Notes under the pieces: generated by a model | What the model was told of the DNA's origin: nothing | The model's database searches: none | What the model saw: the letters and a program-made list of their open reading frames with translations, nothing else | Program-made: the position numbers and the translations under genes | Assembly: GCF_004777465.1 (NCBI RefSeq) | Contig: NZ_CP038462.1 | Span: 3,038,001-3,102,000 of the forward strand | Length of the DNA stretch: 64,000 nucleotides | Source of the DNA: Nocardioides daphniae | Lineage (GTDB): Bacteria > Actinomycetota > Actinomycetes > Propionibacteriales > Nocardioidaceae | Reading direction: 5' to 3' | Shown: positions 16,554 to 26,652 of the stretch, piece by piece | Numbering within the stretch: position 1 is the stretch's first letter | Layout of the letters: each line of letters starts with the position of its first letter

Positions 16554-18564
16554 TCACTCCTCCCCCACCACCGCCGCAGCGAACTGCGCGGCGCTGAGCC
16601 GGGCGTACGCCCCTCCGGCGGCGAGCAGCTCGTCGTGCGTGCCCTGCTCCACGATCGCGCCGTCCTCCATCACCAGGATCACGTCGGCGTCGCGGATGGT
16701 CGAGAGGCGGTGCGCGATCACGAAGGAGGTGCGGTCGGCGCGCAGCGCGGCCATCGCCTGCTGCAGCAGCAGCTCGGTGCGGGTGTCGACCGAGCTGGTC
16801 GCCTCGTCGAGGATCAGCAGCGCCGGGTCGGTGAGGAAGGCGCGGGCGATCGTGACGAGCTGCCGCTCGCCGGCCGACAGGTTGCCGCCGTCCTCGTCGA
16901 CCACCGTCTCGTAGCCCTCGGGCAGCGAGTGCACGAAGCGGTCCACGAAGGTCGCTCGCGCGGCCTCGACGACCTGCTCGCGGGTCGCGTCCGGGCGGCC
17001 GTAGGCGATGTTCTCTGCGATGGTCCCGCGGAAGAGCCAGGTGTCCTGGAGGACCATGCCCATCCGCCCGCGCAGCTCGGCGCGCGGCACGCTGGCGATG
17101 TCGACGCCGTCGAGGGTGATCCGGCCCCCGGTCACCTCGTAGAAGCGCATCACCAAGTTGACCAAGGTGGTCTTGCCGGCGCCGGTCGGGCCCACGATCG
17201 CGACCGTCTGGCCGGGTCGCGCGACCAGCGAGAGGTCACGGATCAGCGGCCGCTCGGGGTCGTACGAGAAGGAGACGTCCTCGAAGCGCACCTCGCCGCG
17301 ACCGGCGCCGGAGGCGGCCAGCGAGCCGCGGGCGGAGTCGTCCTCCTCGGGGGCGTCCAGCAGCTCGAAGACCCGCTCGGCCGAGGCGACGCCCGACTGC
17401 AGCAGGTTGACCATCGAGGCGAGCTGGGCGACCGGCTGGTTGAAGGAGCGGGTGTACTGGATGAAGGCCTGCACCTCGCCCAGGGTCAGTGCCCCCGACG
17501 TCACCCGTACGCCGCCCACCACCGCGACCGCGACGTAGCTGAGGTTGCCCACGAGCTGGCCGATCGGCATGATCAGGCCGCTCACGAACTGCGCCTTCCA
17601 GGCCGCCTGGTAGAGGCCGTCGTTCTCCTCGGCGAAGCGGGCCTCCGAGGCCGGCTGCCCACCGTAGACCTTGACCAGGGTGGCCCGAGAAGGCCTCCTC
17701 GACGTGGGCGTTGAGGCGCCCGGTCTGGCGCCACTGGGTGATGAAGAGCGCCTGCGAGCGCTTCATCACCTGGGCGGCCAGGACCATCGTCAGCGGCACC
17801 GAGACGATCGCGATCAACGCGAGCAGCGGCGAGATCCACAGCATCATCCCGAGCACGGCGAAGACGGTGAGCAGCGCGGTGAGCACCTGGCTGAGCGTCT
17901 GCTGCACCGAGGTGGAGACGTTGTCGATGTCGTTGGTGGCGCGGCTCAGGATCTCGCCGCGCGGCTGCCGGTCGAAGTAGCCGAGCGGCAGGCGGTGCAC
18001 CTTGGCCTCGACGTCGTCGCGCAGACGTCGTACGACGCCCTGGACGACGTCGTTGAGCAGGTAGCCGGCCAGCCACTGGAGCAGCGCGCCCGCGACGTAG
18101 ACGGCGAGCACGATGAGCAGCACCTGCCCGACGGCCGAGAAGTCGACGCCCCGGCCCGGCACCAGGTCCATGCCCGCGACCATGTCGGCCTGGGTGTCGT
18201 CGCCGGCGGCACGCAGCTGCGCCACGACCTCGGCCTTGGTCTGGCCGGCCGGCAGCCGGTCGCCCCAGAAGCCCGCGAAGACGAGGTCGGTGGCGTGGCC
18301 CAGGATGCGCGGGCCGATCGACGTGAGCACGACGCTGAGCACCGTCAGCCCCACCACCGCCAGGAGGCGGGGCCGCTCGGGGCGCATCCGGCCGAGGAGC
18401 CGGCGCCCCGACGGCCAGAAGGTGTTGGCCTTCTGGCCGACCAGGCCGCCGCCCGGGCCGCGACCGGGGCCGCCCTGGCCGACGATCCGCTCGGTGGTCT
18501 TGAGGTCGCCGCTGGGCGTGCGAGGACTGGGCCTGCGAGGGCTGGGCCTCTTCTGCTCGCTCAT
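16554..18564 (-). CDS. Heterodimeric ABC exporter, catalytic-site subunit (read across a frameshift)
   Basis: A half-transporter of about 670 residues: a Pro/Arg/Gly-rich N-terminal extension of 60 residues, an ABC type-1 membrane domain with an unusually long first external loop (about residues 100-140), then an ATPase domain. The Walker [10 protein letters not shown], Walker [13 protein letters not shown] with catalytic Glu, and H-loop VIAHRLSTI are canonical, but the signature is LSAGERQL instead of LSGGQ. The frame breaks near 17690 after EEAFSGH; two missing bases (or one extra) restore [13 protein letters not shown]. Its start overlaps the stop of the partner gene by 4 bases. The substrate is unknown. 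Confidence 0.88.
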
Positions 18565-20294
18565 GCTGCCTCCTCCCCGGCACGCTGGGAGGTGACGATC
18601 TCCTGGTAGGTCGCGCAGGTCTCCAGCAGCTCCTCGTGGCTGCCCTGGCCGACCACCCGGCCGTCCTCGAGCACGACGATCCGGTCGGCGTGACGGATGG
18701 TGGCGACGCGCTGCGCCACGATCACCACGGTGGCGTCGCGGGTGATCGGCGCCAACGCCCTGCGCAGCCGGGCGTCAGTGGCGAGGTCGAGCGCCGAGAA
18801 GGCGTCGTCGAAGAGGTAGATCGCGGGTCTCCGGATCACCGCCCGGGCGATCGCCAGGCGTTGGCGCTGCCCGCCGCTGACGTTGGTGCCGCCCTGGGCG
18901 ATCGGCGACTCGAGCCCGTCGGGCATCGCCCGCACGAAGTCACTGGCCTGGGCCACGTCGAGGGCGGCCCACATCTCCTCCTCGGTGGCGTCCGGCTTGC
19001 CCTGACGCAGGTTGCTGGCCACGGTGCCGGAGAAGAGGAACGCCTTCTGCGGCACCAGGCCCAGCTGGGCCCACAGCACCTCGGGCTCGAGGTCGCGCAC
19101 GTCGACCCCGCCGACGCAGACCCGGCCGTCGGTGACGTCGAAGAGCCGCGGCACCAGGTTGACCAGGGTCGACTTGCCGGAGCCGGTCGAGCCGATCACG
19201 GCCAGGGTCTCCCCCGGTCGGGCCGCCAGGCTCACGCCCTGCAGCACCGGGCTGGCCGCGCCGGGGTAGCAGAAGGTCACGTCGTCGAGGTCGAGGTGGC
19301 CCGGACGGGTGACCTCGGTGACCGGGTCGGCGGGCGGCACCACGGACGTACGCGTGTCGAGGACCTCCGCGATCCGCTCGGCGCAGACGGTCGCGCGCGG
19401 CAGCTGCATCAGCATGAAGGTCCCGAGCATCACCGACATGACGATCTGCATGACGTAGGAGATGTAGGCGGTGATCGCACCGATCTCCATCGCCCCGGAG
19501 TCGACGCGGTGGCCGCCGAACCAGATCACGCCGACGGTGGCGACGTTGGAGACCAGCGTGACGATCGGGAACATGCTCGCCATCCAGCGGCCGGCGGTCA
19601 CCGCGACCTGGGTGAGGTCGGCGTTGGCCTCGGCGAAGCGCTGCTCCTCGTGCCGCTCGCGGACGAAGGCACGCACCACGCGCACGCCGGTGACCTGCTC
19701 GCGCAGCAGGCGGTTGACCTCGTCGATGCGGCCCTGCATCTTCTTGAAGCTCGGGATCATCCGGCTCACGACGAAGCCGATGGAGGCCCCCATCACCGGG
19801 ATCAGGGCGGCCAGCAGCCACGAGAGGCCGACGTCCTCGCGGATCGCCATCACCAGTCCGCCGACCATCATGATCGGCGCCATCACCATCATCGTGGAGG
19901 CCATCAGCACCAGCATCTGCACCTGCTGGACGTCGTTGGTGCCGCGGGTGATCAACGACGGGGCGCCGAACTGCTGCAGCTCACGGGCCGAGAAGGTGCC
20001 CACCCGCGCGAAGAGCTCGGCGCGCAGGTCGCGCCCCAGCGACATCGCCATGCGGGCGGCGAACCAGACCGCGGCGACCTGGCAGACCGTCTGGGCGGCC
20101 GCGACGGCCAGCATGACTCCGCCGCGCTGCCAGATGAATCCGATGTCGCCGGGCACCACGCCGTCGTCGATGATCTCGGCGTTGATGCTGGGCAGGAAGA
20201 GGAAGGAGAGGGTGGCGGCGAGCTGGAGGGCCACCACTGCGGCGACGTGCCCCCGGTAGGGACGCAGGTGGTCGCGGACGAGACGCAGGAGCAC
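18561..20294 (-). CDS. Heterodimeric ABC exporter, degenerate-site subunit
   Basis: A 577-residue half-transporter with six predicted membrane segments (residues 15-300) and an ATPase domain. Walker A is GSTGSGKST and the signature VSGGQRQR is near-canonical. The Walker B reads IYLFDDAFSALD, with Asp in place of the catalytic Glu, and the H-loop reads VIVAQRVATI, with Gln in place of His. With the altered signature of the partner, this predicts one dead and one live ATP site, the known design of TM287/288-type exporters. The GTG start has TAGGCT exactly 6 bases upstream and no ribosome-binding site, so the mRNA is probably leaderless. Confidence 0.9.
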   Translation of the reverse strand: MLLRLVRDHLRPYRGHVAAVVALQLAATLSFLFLPSINAEIIDDGVVPGDIGFIWQRGGVMLAVAAAQTVCQVAAVWFAARMAMSLGRDLRAELFARVGTFSARELQQFGAPSLITRGTNDVQQVQMLVLMASTMMVMAPIMMVGGLVMAIREDVGLSWLLAALIPVMGASIGFVVSRMIPSFKKMQGRIDEVNRLLREQVTGVRVVRAFVRERHEEQRFAEANADLTQVAVTAGRWMASMFPIVTLVSNVATVGVIWFGGHRVDSGAMEIGAITAYISYVMQIVMSVMLGTFMLMQLPRATVCAERIAEVLDTRTSVVPPADPVTEVTRPGHLDLDDVTFCYPGAASPVLQGVSLAARPGETLAVIGSTGSGKSTLVNLVPRLFDVTDGRVCVGGVDVRDLEPEVLWAQLGLVPQKAFLFSGTVASNLRQGKPDATEEEMWAALDVAQASDFVRAMPDGLESPIAQGGTNVSGGQRQRLAIARAVIRRPAIYLFDDAFSALDLATDARLRRALAPITRDATVVIVAQRVATIRHADRIVVLEDGRVVGQGSHEELLETCATYQEIVTSQRAGEEAA

Positions 20295-20318
20295 CCGCCG
20301 AGCCTACGGCGGCGACCC

Positions 20319-20969
20319 TCACGGTGCGAGGCGAATACGCTCCCAGCCCTGCTCCGTGCGGGTGTAGAGCAGCCGGTCGTGCAGCCGGGCGTAGCGCCCC
20401 TGCCAGAACTCGATGCTCTCGGGGGCCACGCGGTAGCCGCCCCAGGTCGGCGGCACCGGCACCTCGGCGTCGGGGCCGAAGCGGGCGTCCTCACGGGCGT
20501 ACGCGGCCTCGAGGTCCTCGCGCGAGCCGATCGACTGCGACTGCGGCGAGGCCCAGGCCCCCACCTGCGCGCCGCGGGGACGCTGACGGAAGTACGCCTC
20601 CACCTCGGCCGCCTCGAGTCGCGTCGCGGTGCCCTCGACGCGGACCTGCCGCTGCAGCGGGTGCCACGGGAAGAGCAGCCCGCAGGCGGGGTTGGCGGCG
20701 AGGTCGGCGCCCTTGCGCGAGGCCTGGTTGGTGAAGAACGTGAATCCGCGTCCGTCGAACCCCTTCATCAGCACCGTGCGCAGCGTGGGCCGTCCGTCGG
20801 GGGAGACGGTGGCGACCACCATCGCGTTGGGCTCGTGGAGGCCGGAGGCGACGGCGTCGTCCCACCAGCGACGGAACTGCACCATCGCGTCGTCGGCGGC
20901 GTCGACCTCGTCGAGCCCGGTCTCGGCGTACTCCCGACGCAGGTGCGCCAGGTCGACCTCGTGCTCCAT
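20319..20969 (-). CDS. pdxH: Pyridoxamine 5'-phosphate oxidase
   Basis: A 216-residue FMN enzyme that oxidises pyridoxine or pyridoxamine 5'-phosphate to pyridoxal 5'-phosphate. Recognisable segments are RTVLMKGFDGRGFTFFTN, SRKGADLAANP, FPWHPLQRQVRVEG and the C-terminal PES(I)EFWQGRYARLHDR with the substrate-binding Arg-x-His. The ATG at 20969 is chosen because GGGAGGG lies 6 bases upstream and because this start gives the usual family length; an upstream extension of the frame is low-complexity. It is divergent from the citrate synthase gene. Confidence 0.95.
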   Translation of the reverse strand: MEHEVDLAHLRREYAETGLDEVDAADDAMVQFRRWWDDAVASGLHEPNAMVVATVSPDGRPTLRTVLMKGFDGRGFTFFTNQASRKGADLAANPACGLLFPWHPLQRQVRVEGTATRLEAAEVEAYFRQRPRGAQVGAWASPQSQSIGSREDLEAAYAREDARFGPDAEVPVPPTWGGYRVAPESIEFWQGRYARLHDRLLYTRTEQGWERIRLAP

Positions 20970-21145
20970 GCTGCTCCCTCCCACGCGTCGTCGCTCCACC
21001 GTGACGGTGCATGCCGAGTATGCCCCCGGCCGCCCCTCGTGGACCCGCGATGGTCCGTGGGTGGGCGCGTGGGGGCAGAATGGGGCCCGCCCGTGCGGCC
21101 GCACCCGGCCCGGGCTCGGAAACACCGCGCAAAGGAGCGTCACGT

Positions 21146-22249
21146 ATGACCGAGGTGCACCACGGACTCGAGGGCGTCATCGCCTTCGAGACGCAGATTG
21201 CAGAGCCCGACAAGGAAGGCAGCGCGCTGCGCTACCGCGGCGTCGACATCGAGGACATCGTCGGCCGCGTCCCCTTCGAGAACATCTGGGGCCTGCTGAT
21301 CGACGGCCAGTTCACGCCGGGCCTGCCCGCTGCTGAGCCCTACAACCTGCCGGTGCACACCGGCGACGTCCGCGTCGACATCCAGGCCGCCATCGCGATG
21401 CTCGCGCCGGCCTTCGGCTTCGGCCAGACCTACGACATCTCCGACGAGCAGGCCCGCGAGGACCTCGCGCGCGTCGCCGTCATGGTGCTCTCGTACGCCG
21501 CCCAGTCGGCCCGCGGGCTGCACCAGCCCGTCGTGCCCCAGAAGATCGTCGACGAGGGCGCGACCCTGGCCGAGAAGTTCCTGATCCGCTGGAAGGGCGA
21601 GGCCGACCCCAAGCACGTCAAGGCCATCGACGCCTACTGGTCGTCGGCCGCCGAGCACGGCATGAACGCCTCGACCTTCACCGCGCGCGTCATCACCTCC
21701 ACGGGTGCCGACGTGGCGGCTGCCTTCTCGGGCGCCATCGGCGCCATGTCCGGCCCGCTGCACGGCGGCGCCCCCTCCCGCGTGCTCGGCATGATCGAGG
21801 ACGTGGAGAAGCTCGGCGACGCGCGGGCGTACGTGAAGAAGCTGCTCGACGACGGCGAGCGCCTCATGGGCTTCGGCCACCGCGTCTACCGCGCCGAGGA
21901 CCCGCGCGCCCGCGTGCTGCGCCGCACTGCCCGCGAGCTCGACGCCCCGCGCTACGAGGTCGCCGAGGCGCTGGAGAAGGCCGCCCTGGCCGAGCTGCGC
22001 GAGCGTCGCCCCGACCGCGTGCTGGAGACCAACGTCGAGTTCTGGGCGGCCATCGTCCTCGACTTCGCCGAGGTCCCGGCCAACATGTTCACCTCGATGT
22101 TCACCTGCGCCCGCACGGGCGGCTGGTCGGCGCACATCCTGGAGCAGAAGAAGACCGGCCGCCTGATCCGCCCGTCGGCGATCTACACCGGCCCGGCCCC
22201 GCGCCCCGCCTCCGACATCGAGGGCTGGAACGACGCCTGGGGCAAGTGA
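21146..22249 (+). CDS. citA: Citrate synthase, actinobacterial CitA (type 2) form
   Basis: A 367-residue citrate synthase that condenses oxaloacetate and acetyl-CoA. The two histidine motifs are present in SGPLHGGAPSRVL and GFGHRVYRAEDPRARVL. The third catalytic position, normally Asp in NVDF, is Glu298 here (NVEFWAAIVLD). As far as I recall this is a feature of the short actinobacterial citrate synthase 2 group, so it is probably not a defect. The ATG has AAAGGAG 9 bases upstream. Two strong hairpins follow the stop. Confidence 0.92.
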   Translation: MTEVHHGLEGVIAFETQIAEPDKEGSALRYRGVDIEDIVGRVPFENIWGLLIDGQFTPGLPAAEPYNLPVHTGDVRVDIQAAIAMLAPAFGFGQTYDISDEQAREDLARVAVMVLSYAAQSARGLHQPVVPQKIVDEGATLAEKFLIRWKGEADPKHVKAIDAYWSSAAEHGMNASTFTARVITSTGADVAAAFSGAIGAMSGPLHGGAPSRVLGMIEDVEKLGDARAYVKKLLDDGERLMGFGHRVYRAEDPRARVLRRTARELDAPRYEVAEALEKAALAELRERRPDRVLETNVEFWAAIVLDFAEVPANMFTSMFTCARTGGWSAHILEQKKTGRLIRPSAIYTGPAPRPASDIEGWNDAWGK

Positions 22250-22255
22250 CCCCCT

Positions 22256-22314
22256 GACCGTCGGCCCGGCCGACGGTCCTGCGGCCCCGTCGTCACCTCG
22301 GTGACGGCGGGGCC
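22256..22314 (+). terminator. Double terminator after citrate synthase
   Basis: First hairpin 22256-22278: GACCGTCGGCC, one central base, then its exact complement. Second hairpin 22283-22314: GGCCCCGTCGTCACC paired with GGTGACGGCGGGGCC around a 2-base loop with one mismatch, followed by GTTTCC. The pair lies 7 bases past the stop. Confidence 0.75.
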
Positions 22315-22380
22315 GTTTCCGTGCCACGGTGTACGGGTACCGGAGGAGGGCTCCACTTTCCCCACCACCAGGAGGTAGCC

Positions 22381-22818
22381 ATGTCGCAGGGACCCGACAA
22401 CGAGGCCTACGGCGAGTACAGCGTCGACGACGAGGACCAGCCCCAGGGAGACGGCGACAGCCTGGTCGACAACCGCGGGCTCACCGAGCCGCTGGACGAG
22501 GGCTACTCGCCGCCCGAGAAGTGGTCGGTCGCGCAGGGCTACGGCAACACGCCCCGCGAGGAGGCCGAGGGCGAGACGCTCGACCAGCGGCTGCGCCAGG
22601 AGGACCCCGAGCCCGACCCGTACGTCGCGGCCGAGGAGGCCGAGGACATCGAGGACGTGGACGACGGCGAGGTCGGCGACGCCCGGGCCGGCCGCCTGGT
22701 CGACCCCAACCGCGGGATCGGCGAGGACCAGGAGAAGGACCTCGTCGGCGACGACGTGGGCATCGACGGTGCCGGCGCCAGCGCCGAGGAGGCCGCCATG
22801 CACATCGTCGAGGAGTGA
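22381..22818 (+). CDS. DUF5709 acidic protein
   Basis: A 145-residue, very acidic, probably disordered protein matching the actinobacterial DUF5709 family. Hallmarks are YSVDDEDQ near the N-terminus, DRGLTEPLDEGYSPPEKW-like residues at 30-50, a TLDQRLRQEDPEP segment, and a C-terminus ending in EEAAMHIVEE. There is no signal peptide or membrane segment. The function is unknown. The ATG has CAGGAGGTAGCC upstream. It is convergent with the secreted M15-like gene, 36 bases away. Confidence 0.85.
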   Translation: MSQGPDNEAYGEYSVDDEDQPQGDGDSLVDNRGLTEPLDEGYSPPEKWSVAQGYGNTPREEAEGETLDQRLRQEDPEPDPYVAAEEAEDIEDVDDGEVGDARAGRLVDPNRGIGEDQEKDLVGDDVGIDGAGASAEEAAMHIVEE

Positions 22819-22854
22819 GCGCGCGCCGAGGGCCCGCTCAGGTCGTTGCTCAGC

Positions 22855-23466
22855 TCAGTCGCTGTGCTGGGCGACGTACCAGCTGAGCTGGCCCTTGGCG
22901 GCCTTGCGCGTCAGCGAGATGTGCACGTGGTCGCGGTGGCGCGCAGTCTTCGAGCACTTCTTCCTCGACGTGCAGGACGACGGCAGGTAGTCCTTCGGCT
23001 TGAAGTTGCGGTAGGAGCTCCACTGCCGGTCGTTCCAGATGATGTACATGATGCCCATGCGCCGGGCGAGCGCGTGCGGGTTGCCGTCGGCGTCGGGCGC
23101 GAAGATCTCGTCGAGGAAGGCGCGGCCAGCTGGCGGTCCTTCTCTTCGTGGCGTCGAGCATCCAGTCGAAGGCGCGCGACTCCTTGTGCTCCGAGACCGA
23201 GGAGCCCTTGCAGGCGCGGAAGATGCCACCGCGACCGCCGCCGCGCAGCACGAGGTGGTCGGCCAGCAGCCGCACGCCGGGCGCAGCTTGCGGTTGCAGG
23301 TGGTCTGCGGCTGGTAGTCGGCGTAGTCCTCGACGGGTTGCGTGAAGACCAGGTCGGTGCCGGCGTACGCAGCCTGGCTCCAGGCGCTGCCCATCAGGGT
23401 CGCGACGAGGGTGAGGGCGGTCGCGAGCACGGTCGTCACGACGCGGCTGCGGGGGGTCGTGGCCAC
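22855..23466 (-). CDS. Secreted M15-like / ARB-07466-type protein (three frameshifts)
   Basis: An exported protein of about 204 residues. The GTG at 23466 follows AGGAGG by 7 bases and opens a signal peptide (VVTTVLATALTLVATLMG). The mature part has SEHKESRAFDWM and DHVHIS, the His/Asp and His-x-His pattern of Hedgehog/D,D-peptidase-fold domains, so a zinc-dependent wall role is possible. The frame is broken three times, near 23282 (one G of a GGG run), 23142 and 23129, each repaired by adding one base. The repaired text is continuous and keeps both metal motifs. Enzyme activity is inferred only. Confidence 0.7.
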   Translation of the reverse strand: MATTPRSRVVTTVLATALTLVATLMGSAWSQAAYAGTDLVFTQPVEDYADYQPQTTCNRKLRPACGCWPTTSCCAAAVAVASSAPARAPRSRSTRSRAPSTGCSTPRREGPPAGRAFLDEIFAPDADGNPHALARRMGIMYIIWNDRQWSSYRNFKPKDYLPSSCTSRKKCSKTARHRDHVHISLTRKAAKGQLSWYVAQHSD

Positions 23467-23550
23467 GGATGGCCTCCTTGCTGGTCCGAGAGGGCTGGGG
23501 TCCCACGGACCACGGAACCACCCGTCGAGCGGCCCCGCAGAATTTCCGTC

Positions 23551-23570
23551 GAACTCCACCAGTGGAATTC
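23551..23570. promoter_or_regulatory. 20-bp dyad upstream of the secreted protein gene
   Basis: GAACTCCAC-CA-GTGGAATTC is a near-perfect dyad (one wobble position), 85 bases before the GTG start. On the minus strand a TTGACC at 23587-23592 places the dyad over the expected -10 region, so it could be a repressor operator. A strong GC-rich hairpin (CGTGGGCC/GGGCCCACG, about 23609-23635) lies further upstream. Confidence 0.4.
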
Positions 23571-23723
23571 GGCCACGCGCCCGCTCGGTCAAGGAGAACG
23601 CCCCGCGTGGGCCGGATCCCTGGTCGGGCCCACGCGAGGCGTCGGGGTGGAGGGTGTGGCGCGGACGTTGACTGCCCCCAGTCGCGCGCCCCGGCGTCGT
23701 CGTGGACGACGTCGGCCTCCACG

Positions 23724-23869
23724 TCAGTGAGTCACTCCGACCCGGTCCACGAAGGTGGCGAGGGCCGAGGGGGCGTACACCTCCGCGGTCCGGGTGGCCT
23801 GTCGCGACCCTTGGCGGGGGCCTTGAGGACCCAGAGCAGGGCCTTCTGCAGCAGGCGGGAGTGACTCAT
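23724..23869 (-). CDS. Small 48-residue protein (one frameshift)
   Basis: A short gene beginning MSHSRLLQKALLWVLKAP and, after adding one base near 23801, ending ATRTAEVYAPSALATFVDRV. The corrected length is 48 residues. The sequence reads like a real amphipathic small protein, with a basic helix first and then an Ala/Val-rich segment, but I do not recognise the family. A TACTAT box lies 7 bases before the ATG with no ribosome-binding site, suggesting a leaderless transcript. AGTTG-N8-CAACT, a MarR-type dyad, overlaps that box. The next gene (GNAT) is upstream on the same strand. Confidence 0.5.
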
Positions 23870-23932
23870 GGAGTTGATAGTACACAACTTTGGTCGACTT
23901 ACTAGTGGATCGAGCCCGGCCGTGGACGCCTG

Positions 23933-24436
23933 TCACCACTCCTTGGCGTACGACCTCGACACCTCTTCGTGGGCGTAGTGCCCGAAGCCGGGGATCTCCC
24001 GGTAGCCCGACGACAGGTAGAGGGCGATCGCCTCGGGCTGCTTCAGCCCGGTCTCCAGGATCACCGAGCGGGCCCTTGCGGTGCGCGCGTCGGCCTCCAC
24101 GGCCGCGAGCATCGCCCGCGCCAGCCCGCGGTTGCGCCAGGCCTCGACGACGTACATGCGCTTGAGCTCGGCGGTGGGCGTGCCGCGTACGCCGTCGGGC
24201 GTCGCGTGCCAGCGCCACGCGGCGGTGGCCACCGGCACGTCGTCCAGGTAGCCGACCAGGAACACCCCGTGCGGCTCGGCGAACTCGGAGACGTCGATCG
24301 GCGACTCGTCGCGCCCGCCGTAGCGGACGACGTACTCGGCCTGGACCTCCTCGACCAGCCGGGCGGCGTCGGGATGGGTGATCGGCCGCCGTTCGATCCG
24401 GAGGCCGGCGCCGTCAGCCGTCATGGGAGGATCCAT
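23933..24436 (-). CDS. GNAT-family N-acetyltransferase
   Basis: A GNAT-fold acetyltransferase of 167 residues from ATG 24436 (or 163 from ATG 24424). The central strand LKRMYVVEAWRNRGLARAML holds the acetyl-CoA pyrophosphate-binding R-x-x-G-x-A loop. It is followed by VILETGLKQPEAIALYLSSG and the C-terminal GYREIPGFGHY strand, common in small-molecule acetyltransferases. The substrate cannot be told. Neither start has a strong ribosome-binding site. It is divergent from serC. Confidence 0.85.
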   Translation of the reverse strand: MDPPMTADGAGLRIERRPITHPDAARLVEEVQAEYVVRYGGRDESPIDVSEFAEPHGVFLVGYLDDVPVATAAWRWHATPDGVRGTPTAELKRMYVVEAWRNRGLARAMLAAVEADARTARARSVILETGLKQPEAIALYLSSGYREIPGFGHYAHEEVSRSYAKEW

Positions 24437-24468
24437 TTCATTGAAGTGCCGTGCGAGTGACAGACTAG

Positions 24469-25674
<1,206 letters not shown>

Positions 25675-25687
25675 TCGAGCCTGTCGC

Positions 25688-25720
25688 AGGACCCCGTCGC
25701 CCTCGTGGTGGCGGGGTCCT
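25688..25720 (+). terminator. Terminator between serC and the convergent beta-propeller gene
   Basis: AGGACCCCG pairs with CGGGGTCCT around a 15-base loop that can pair further, followed by CGCCATTT. It is 14 bases past the serC stop and could serve both convergent genes. Confidence 0.65.
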
Positions 25721-25745
25721 CGCCATTTCGGGGTCCCGCAGCCGG

Positions 25746-26651
25746 TCAGCCGGTCAGCGCCGCGGCCCAGCGCGACCAGACGCCCTGCCACCAGCCCCGC
25801 AGCGGGTCGAACGCCTTGGCGACGTCGCCGGGCGGGTCCACCCGCAGCACGTCCCGGTCGCGGCCCTCGGTGCTGATCAGCACCTCACCCTCCGGCAGCA
25901 CGGTCAGCCCCTCCCCCTGCGGCTGCCGGGGCAGCTCGAACTCGGCCACCACCTCCCACCCGGGATAGGTCAGCAGGTAGGCGCGGCTGTAGTCGCGCAG
26001 CATGACGTGGTCACCCGACGGCAGGAACGCCCCGTCGGTGATGATCGCGGGCACCTGACCCAGGTCGCGCAGCGTCGTGGGGTCCGCGGCGTCGGCGGCG
26101 GGCACCTCCATCACGCGCCCCTCGAGCGCGCCCTTGGTGATCACGTAGAGCTGGCCGGTGCCGGGGTGGGCGAGCAGAGTCTCGGCGTCGCGCGGGCGGT
26201 CGGGGTAGCGCAGCGTACGCGTCTCGGGGGCGTCGGCCACCCGGTCGCCGGGCCCCACCGGGACGCGGGTGAGGGTGATGCTGTCGCGCCTGCGGAGGTT
26301 GTCGCCGATGTCGGCGACCCAGACGTGGTCGTCGCCCGCGGGCGCCACCGCCTCGACGTCACTCGGGGTGGGCGCGAAGGTGGTCACGCCGACCGTGTCG
26401 CCGCTCCCGGGGTCGAGCACGAAGACCTGCCCGGCGTCGCCGGAGTCGTTGACGGTCACCATCCAGCGGTCGTCGTCGACGTCGGCCCAGGCCAGGCCCG
26501 ACGACTCGACGATGCGGTGGTCCGAGACCCGGAAGGCGGCCTCGCCCTCGGGCGGCTCGTCGGCGCTGGCCGCCCCGACGACGAAGGGGGCGGCGAGCAC
26601 GGTGGTCACGGCGAGGGCGCGCAGCGTGCTCGTACGACGGCCCTCGCGCAT
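25746..26651 (-). CDS. Secreted beta-propeller-like protein
   Basis: A 301-residue exported protein. Residues 1-30 are a clear signal peptide (RALAVTTVLAAPFVVGAASA). The mature part has repeated short strands with Trp/Asp-Gly turns (SGLAWADVDDDRWMVTVNDS, DVEAVAPAGDDHVWVADIGD, PRDAETLLAHP, PQGEGLTVLPEGEVLISTEG), as in secreted propeller or esterase-like lactonase proteins. No catalytic residues can be assigned. It starts one base after the stop of the upstream methyltransferase gene, so the two are co-transcribed. Confidence 0.75.
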   Translation of the reverse strand: MREGRRTSTLRALAVTTVLAAPFVVGAASADEPPEGEAAFRVSDHRIVESSGLAWADVDDDRWMVTVNDSGDAGQVFVLDPGSGDTVGVTTFAPTPSDVEAVAPAGDDHVWVADIGDNLRRRDSITLTRVPVGPGDRVADAPETRTLRYPDRPRDAETLLAHPGTGQLYVITKGALEGRVMEVPAADAADPTTLRDLGQVPAIITDGAFLPSGDHVMLRDYSRAYLLTYPGWEVVAEFELPRQPQGEGLTVLPEGEVLISTEGRDRDVLRVDPPGDVAKAFDPLRGWWQGVWSRWAAALTG

Positions 26652-26652
26652 G

